Source of the DNA: Ischnura elegans
Lineage: Eukaryota > Arthropoda > Insecta > Odonata > Coenagrionidae
Assembly: GCF_921293095.1 (NCBI RefSeq)
Contig: NC_060257.1
Coordinates: forward strand, 90,385,449-90,449,448
Direction: 5' to 3'
Length of the DNA stretch: 64,000 nucleotides
The translations under genes were made by a program, and so were the position numbers. Below the pieces are notes generated by a model. That model made no database searches. It worked only from the letters and a program-made list of their open reading frames with translations, and was not told where the DNA came from. Within the stretch, counting starts at the first letter, position 1; each line of letters opens with the position of its first letter. This document shows positions 59,801 to 64,000 of this stretch, piece after piece.

Positions 59801-62452
59801 TTACAGTTGTTTATGTTTTTTTATTAATTTTCCGCCTCAAACATTTTTTTTTACATACATAGTTAATAAATTCCAATATGTGCATCCGTAGTCACTTGGC
59901 AAGAGAGAAACCTGGCATTGACATTAGCCTACTGCTAGCAAAAGGCGCCAAGGGGGCCAAGGCTTAACGTCCCATCTGACAGATGGATTGCTGCTGATAA
60001 CATTTCAGAAAGTTTGAATGCGTTTCTCGAGCAAAAGAGCACCTCTTGCATTTTCGTGGATTTCTACCAAAATCACAGTTGTTCACGCTTAAAAATCAGG
60101 CTGATAAAAACAGATTTGATGCCGTTATATAGCCATACACAACAAATAATCCCCTTAATCATGAAAAACTTCCTTGATGCATCCAGACCGATAGACTTAC
60201 ATACATTTCTGAGAATTTGCTCACCATCTGAAGCATTTGCTCCACTTTATTCATACTGAATGCTTGATAATTGAGCATTTGCTTATGCTCAACTATGCCA
60301 GTAAGCTTTACTCATGCGCAGCCGACAGAGCTGAGCAAATGTTAATGCTCACGATTTCTAATCAAACTGCAAAGTGGAGATCTCAATAAAAATGTGTCTA
60401 CACAATGAACAACATTTTTATCAGTGTATTTGTTAAATTAAATTGAAATTTTGCAATCTGCAGCACTATTAACAATGTTATGAACAGCAATGATATCACA
60501 TGCGAAAAGTTGCGGGAGCAAACAAACGACTGCTCAGCGAAAGAATGGGGTGGGCAGCAGAAGTGCGTAAAGGAGAGGTGGAGGGGAAGGAGCGCACTCC
60601 CTCCATCTTTCAAGTAGCAAGGCTATGAATGAGGAAGTCAAGGATGAATATGTCACATCTTGCTATGTACTTTGTGACATTGTTACCTTCAAAGCGAAGC
60701 CAGGCGAGTTATGTGATGCATGCAATTGGTGTTTCCAGTCTGTCTCTTTTGGTTTGAGGGTGCTTATGTTACGCATTTCTTTGATAATTAAGAAGTTTGG
60801 ACAGTGCTGAATAATGGGATAGTCTTGTTGTAGCTAGAAATCTTTTTGTCAATCAATTAGAGCTTAAAAAACGCAAATACTCTCAGAAATGCACGGCATT
60901 TGGTCTCATTCTTTTTTTTTTAATTTTGAGTATGTCATACAATTACCAATAGCAGTACCTTCGGGCTAATCAAGTCACTCACCTAGAATTTTTCCTCTAG
61001 AAAAGGATAATTGAAGCTGGTAGGATGCATCTCCATCGTACTAGTGTAACTTAATATTTCCCTTTGAAGATGATGATTCATGGTCACAGAAAGGGAAAAA
61101 AAACATCAGAGGCATGTGCTGATGGGTAACCGGTGTGGTTTTTTGACATCTGCTACGTGCATTCTTACTTTTGACGTGGATATTATCTTACAGCACTGAG
61201 ATTCCTCGGATGGTTGTTCAGTCTCTTGGGAAGGGTCACCCTATGTGCCTATCATATTTTGCCTAAAAATTTTCCACGGATGAAGTTCTGTCGCATAACC
61301 CGAGTGAATAAATTTTGGATTCAGATCCTATTTATTCAGTGAACTTGGGTCCAAAGTATCCGGTGAAGGGCAATATCCACAGATATTTGGATCCAAGGTA
61401 TCCGATCTGACCATCCCTAATTAGGTCTACATTTTTTGGTAGGAAAGTGGTTCTTTTATTAGTCAGAATAATTCCATTTATGGAAAAACCTCTTTCTGCA
61501 TCTACATTTGCCACAGGGTTTTAACACAATTTTCTGCAAAATGGGGAAAATCATTTTTCAGGGTAATAATTAGTGAAAGTATTGAAAATTCTTTTCCTTC
61601 TTTCTAAACTGCTCTTACAGCATCCTTCAAAGCAGAATAGCCAAGAAGAAATAAATTTTTTCATGGCGAACTTTATCCGTTGGTGTATTTAACTTTAAAC
61701 CTGTGCGCGTGACTGTGTACAAAGTCGCTTGTTCCTGCAGTGCTCTGAAATTCGTCGTCGCAGACCAGCGACAAAATAAGGGTTTTTCACCCCGACAGTG
61801 GCTTAGTAAGCACGACCCTCGCCACATGTGCCGCAGTGTGGACATGTGACGTCAACATCTTGTTCGGTAAAACACATCCCGGAGTTCGCTCTGAGAAAAT
61901 GGCTTGGTCGTGTAACTGGCAAACACACCTGACCGGCAATCGGGAGATCTGGGTTTGAATCCCGGCTAAGTCAGATATTTTTTCATGGCGAACTCCATCC
62001 GTTGGTGTATTCATCTTTTTTATGGTGATCATGACATTTCTAAAGAAGCAATTTAAAAATAGTATTTTGTATTTGGTCTATTTCATAAAGAGCAAAATTG
62101 AAAAATCTTATGTTAGCGAGTGGGCATGAAGTTGAGATCTGCAAATGCTCACTTTGTTCACAAGTGTGGGAGTGGGAGGGGACAAAAATGGCCGACAGTG
62201 TGCTTGTGCAGTACTAATTGTGGCTAATGTGCAATATCACTTTTTGGCTTTGAATAGAGATTTGGCTGTGCCCTCATCCCGTCGGGGCAGTTGAACCTGA
62301 AGAAGAAGGAGTATGAGTGCGACTTCTCACCAATCGATGAGGAATGTGGGTGCAGCACTTGCTCTCGCCACACGAGAGCCTTCCTCCACACCATTGTTGG
62401 CAGTGAGACTGTCGCCTGTCATCTTCTCTCTGTTCACAACTTAGCATTTCAG
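47885..62452 (+). CDS. QTRT1: queuine tRNA-ribosyltransferase catalytic subunit, 3'-incomplete
   Basis: Seven coding exons join in frame: 47885-48025, 48116-48205, 48287-48440, 48562-48694, 48775-48936, 49361-49559, 62258-62452 (358 codons). All introns are GT-AG. The start is the ATG of [19 protein letters not shown]; upstream frames have no better ATG. The TIM-barrel landmarks are [24 protein letters not shown], the active-site [33 protein letters not shown], and [11 protein letters not shown] with the nucleophilic Asp. The zinc site CGCSTC plus the His of SVHN is in exon 7. The enzyme, with its QTRT2 partner, swaps guanine for queuine at position 34 of GUN-anticodon tRNAs. Exon 6 seems to hold about ten extra residues ([15 protein letters not shown]). 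The exon 5 donor (GTCACT) is weak. The last C-terminal residues lie beyond the window. No stops are seen, so the gene looks functional despite a 12.7-kb intron. Confidence 0.95.
50669..50921 (+). repeat. tRNA-derived SINE in QTRT1 intron 6
   Basis: The tRNA-like head has box A (GGTCGCGCAACTGGTAGAGC) and box B (GGTTCTGGATC) with the usual spacing. A non-tRNA body ends near TGAATGAATGGAG. The flanking direct repeats TGGATTAAAG (50659-50668 and 50922-50931) are exact, the target duplication of LINE-driven insertion. Confidence 0.85.
51729..51864. mobile_element. short hairpin MITE (GTCCCCCC ends)
   Basis: CCATATTTATCTGAATGTAG leads into a TCCCCCC run; about 130 bp later the inverse pattern appears (GGGGGGACAGTATATAGG). 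The match is imperfect. The terminus type resembles pogo/mariner-derived MITEs with TA duplications. Confidence 0.5.
51863..52815 (-). mobile_element. internally deleted pogo-like element in QTRT1 intron 6
   Basis: The left end contains GGGGCAATTCCGACACC. The right end contains the inverse pattern (GATGTCGGCATTACCCCG, ending about 52812). Variants of GGGGTAATNCCGACA recur internally near 52050-52110 and 52770-52800. It encloses the minus-strand transposase relic at 52296-52691. The catalytic half is missing. Confidence 0.65.
52296..52691 (-). pseudogene. N-terminal fragment of a pogo transposase, broken
   Basis: From the ATG at 52691 the minus strand reads MARSR, a stop, then a psq-type helix-turn-helix ([16 protein letters not shown] ... 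[16 protein letters not shown]). After a frameshift come LTLDQE-like and [19 protein letters not shown] segments, ending [18 protein letters not shown]. This is the conserved N-terminal and Tc5-like DNA-binding part. The stop, frameshift and missing DDE domain make it a relic. Confidence 0.82.
52916..55920 (+). mobile_element. piggyBac-like transposon relic in QTRT1 intron 6
   Basis: TTAA (52912-52915) is followed by CCCTAGAACGACGG, and the other end is CTTCCTAGGG then TTAA (55921-55924), the classic piggyBac layout. The near-palindromic word GGGTCCAATGGACCC lies at about 52933, GGGTCCATTGGACCC at about 53109, and again near 55864, as subterminal repeats. Length 3005 bp. Confidence 0.9.
54270..55528 (+). 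pseudogene. piggyBac transposase relic
   Basis: Fragments in shifting frames match the family. There is an [20 protein letters not shown] block (about 54750-54815), then after a stop and frameshift MTVDEQLL at 54914 containing the conserved Asp, with SKPGKYGIK about 20 residues on. The C-terminal cysteine cluster ([12 protein letters not shown] ... [14 protein letters not shown]) ends at TAG 55526-55528. Stops and frameshifts are numerous between these blocks, so it cannot encode an active enzyme. Confidence 0.85.
56536..58191. mobile_element. 1656-bp MITE with CCGTATAAGCG ends
   Basis: The ends CCGTATAAGCGCGTGTAAG (56536) and the inverse of CCATATAAGCGTGTGTAAG (ending 58191) carry a shared GAGGCGCACC. 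TA is duplicated at 56534-56535 and 58192-58193, as in pogo/mariner-type elements. A second inverted GGTGCGCCTCTTACAC lies just inside the left end (about 56592), forming a terminal hairpin. No transposase is recognised. Confidence 0.85.
57150..57900. repeat. diverged direct repeat, unit 1 (inside the 1656-bp MITE)
   Basis: The block from GGAGAGGTCGAGGGGAAGGAG (about 57160), through AATTAGAGCTTAAAAAAC (about 57450), to TTTTGCC.AAAATTTTCCACGG (about 57850) recurs in order in 60560-61300, with substitutions and indels. Confidence 0.8.
60560..61300. repeat. diverged direct repeat, unit 2 (outside the MITE)
   Basis: It parallels 57150-57900 with the same order of blocks (GGAGAGGTGGAGGGGAAGGAG, then AATTAGAGCTTAAAAAAC, then AATTTTCCACGG). 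It lacks the CCGTATAAGCG termini, so it is either an eroded copy or the source of the MITE interior. Confidence 0.8.
61895..62030 (+). repeat. tRNA-derived SINE near QTRT1 exon 7
   Basis: The box A-like TGGTCGTGTAACTGGC and a strong box B (GGGTTTGAATCCC, about 61952) precede a tail TTCATGGCGAACTCCATCC. The same tail (TTCATGGCGAACTTTATCC) occurs alone at about 61660-61690, a truncated second copy in the same orientation. The head does not close a functional cloverleaf. Confidence 0.78.
62258..62452 (+). CDS. QTRT1: QTRT1 exon 7 (zinc-binding C-terminal region)
   Basis: This is the distant exon after the 12.7-kb intron. It starts after TTTGAATAG, is in phase 0 on both sides and is 195 bp. It encodes [20 protein letters not shown], the DEECGCSTC zinc ligands, and RAFLH to SVHNLAFQ, followed by a GTAAGA donor. 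This is the conserved continuation of the family after the VFPTRTA block of exon 6. Confidence 0.95.
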
Positions 62453-63825
62453 GTAAGATTATACGTACATATATACATGTCCACAGACCCTTGGTAACTA
62501 TGAATCACAATGTATTGTATTTTAAGAAGGAAAATTCTCAGAACTAGGATGTACTGGTGAATTTATGCTCATTGTCAGCTCACACATCCCATATACATAT
62601 GTACTACCTACTGTACCTACTTCCTTGTCCGTGTGGTTGCTACTTCACCTTTGCCCTCACAACATTTGTGGGACTTTATATTTTACCAGGGATTTTTTAA
62701 ATTTACTTCTTGCTTACCTGTTTTAAGCCACCTACTCTCTTATTTAGTTTCTGGCATATGTAACAGCATGTGGGAAAATTGAAAAGATGGCAATTTTTAA
62801 GATGGCTCTTCAATTTAAGTTTTTATTTTACCAGCTTATCCAACAATGTTTAAAAATGATTGATGAATCATAAGAATAATAATAAGGTGACTGGTCTTAA
62901 GTCTTGGCTGGTGCCAGGTTTTGTTATATAGTGGGCCCTTTCCGCTTCTATAGCGGCGATGGTATTCCCCGTCCCTCCCTTCCAACCCTATCCCCACCAC
63001 AGAGGCGTCGACGGGCTCCTATGGTGGCAGCGCCTCTTTCCTTGTTACCTCCCATCCAAACCCCTCCCCGAAAGCGCACGCATGTAAGTCTCTGACTTGG
63101 TTCCCGTGCCAGGTGCATTGTAACCCTCAGAGGTGTCCTGGTGGTGGAGATGGTGTCCTGATTCTCTGGTCTTAAGTATTTGTGCTATACAGATGTCTCA
63201 TCAAAGAAAAGAACAAGTTTACTTATGTACGAAAAGCAAAGTGCACAGATTTAGATGGACATTTTGAAATGCAATATCATGTGTGTCACGACTAAAATCT
63301 TTTGATAGAATACAATGGATGCATGTCAAGTCGGAAATCGAATCCCAGTCTTGAACCTAGACAGGCTGGTTGCTCTAATTGGAAGAGGCTTATGGTTGAA
63401 CAGTAATGCTGCTGAACACATTCCGTGTTGACCGATTTTTAGCTCTGTGGCTGACATTTTGGCAAAAATTTGAATTTTTTTATTATTTTAACGGAGCGAT
63501 CTTATGAGTTACGATGCTGGGTACATGTTTCCACTCCTTTTTTTCCTGAAGTAACTCTTCATTTCTTAAAAATTTGAAATTAAAGTTTTCTAAGTATCCT
63601 GTCAAACTTGTGATACCTTCCCGCAACACACATTTCCGATATTTCTTTGCTCTTTGTCATTACTGCAGCAAAAACCCGTTCAGACGTAATCACTTTCTGG
63701 AAAAAAACTAATGAAAATAGTAATGCAGCTAACATTAACCGTCTTAATCTGGAAATGATACTTTTAAATACGATTTTAAATGTTTTATCGCACTAAAGTA
63801 AATACATGTTGCAAGTATTATCAAT
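62453..63825. other. QTRT1 intron 7 (partial), no exon seen
   Basis: After the GTAAGA donor no further QTRT1 exon is recognisable up to the window end. On the minus strand at about 63325-63400 a box B-like GGGATTCGATTTCC with an upstream tRNA-like stretch may be another SINE. The rest is featureless. Confidence 0.45.
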
Positions 63826-64000
63826 CAGGGTTCCCACTCAACCGTGAAAACCTTAAAACCGTGAATTAGCCGTGAATTTCGTCTACCGTGAAAAAACCTG
63901 GAAAAAGCCGTGAATTTTTATCCTAAAACCTGAAAAATCTCTCAATCTTGATAATAATACCTTCCCAGAAATTTTCAACTTTATTCGTAGCGAGCGCACT
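63826..64000. mobile_element. left end of a hAT-like element, cut by the window
   Basis: It starts CAGGGTTCCCACTCAACCG and continues with many CCGTGAAAA / CCGTGAATT words. The CAGGG start and word-rich subterminal region suggest a hAT-type end. Its other end is outside the window. Confidence 0.55.

Larger units (their letters stand above)
56063..60310. mobile_element. word-rich element around GAGCAAATGCTC (boundaries uncertain)
   Basis: GAGCAAATGCTCATGAGCAT (about 56072) and several GAGCA/TGCTC words crowd 56070-56210. The inverse arrangement lies at 60210-60290 (GAGCATTTGCTTATGCTCAA). Terminus-like blocks AAGTTGAGCA (left) and TGCTCAACTATGCC (right) are inverted relative to each other. A further GAGCAAATG...TGCTC pair at 60330-60350 makes the right edge unclear, and no target duplication is evident. 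Confidence 0.5.
49560..62257 (+). other. QTRT1 intron 6, 12.7 kb, filled with transposon relics
   Basis: It is bounded by GTGAGT at 49560 and TTTGAATAG at 62257. It contains the SINE, pogo, piggyBac and MITE features listed separately. The stretches 49560-50658, 50932-51728, 58192-60200 and 61300-61650 hold no gene or repeat that I recognise. A minus-strand ORF at 59331-59630 shows no known motif. Confidence 0.85.

Overview
This is repeat-rich eukaryotic nuclear DNA, most likely from an arthropod and probably an insect. The window is AT-rich and has GT-AG introns. It carries copia, pogo, piggyBac, hAT-type and non-LTR elements and tRNA-derived SINEs. The only host gene I can support is QTRT1, the catalytic subunit of queuine tRNA-ribosyltransferase. 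I cannot name the species.

Layout. (1) 1-5039: a copia-type LTR retrotransposon cut by the window start. Its coding region is otherwise open but is split by a 1.35-kb DNA element (575-1925). (2) 5040-6857: no recognised gene. (3) 6858-47261: a very deeply nested transposon block. Most of it is a tandem segmental duplication: copy 1 at 6988-28712 and copy 2 at 28727-44184, joined by a perfect 34-bp palindrome (28713-28746). Each copy holds a decayed non-LTR retrotransposon peppered with hAT-like MITEs and a SINE, a 638-bp MITE, the left arm of a foldback-like element (family B), a copia LTR fragment, and the start of a family-A element. A pogo element is inserted in that family-A element, and a second family-A element interrupts the pogo transposase. 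Copy 1 alone has a 6267-bp element (13865-20131) whose exact empty site survives in copy 2 at 35602-35603. (4) 47262-64000: QTRT1 on the + strand. Seven exons lie between 47885 and 62452 and the 3' end lies beyond the window. Intron 6 (12.7 kb) contains a SINE, a pogo relic, a piggyBac relic, a 1656-bp MITE inside a larger word-rich element, and another SINE.

Inferred order of events: family-B insertion; then the copia LTR and family A' inside B; pogo inside A'; family A inside the pogo transposase; tandem duplication; and last the 6.3-kb element in copy 1.

Most unusual signal: at least five DNA elements (575-1925, 12361-12998, 13111-47261, 13865-20131 and the two A-family copies) share one plan with different sequences. 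Each has a terminus starting CCC, a 2-bp target duplication (CA, GA, TG, TA, AT), and ends packed with a family-specific self-complementary word (TTCAATTGAA, TCAAGCTTGA, TGTTCATGAACA, ACACGTGT, TACATATGTA). I could not assign them to a superfamily. Family A also carries a small spliced gene for a 47-residue protein that is conserved between its two divergent copies.
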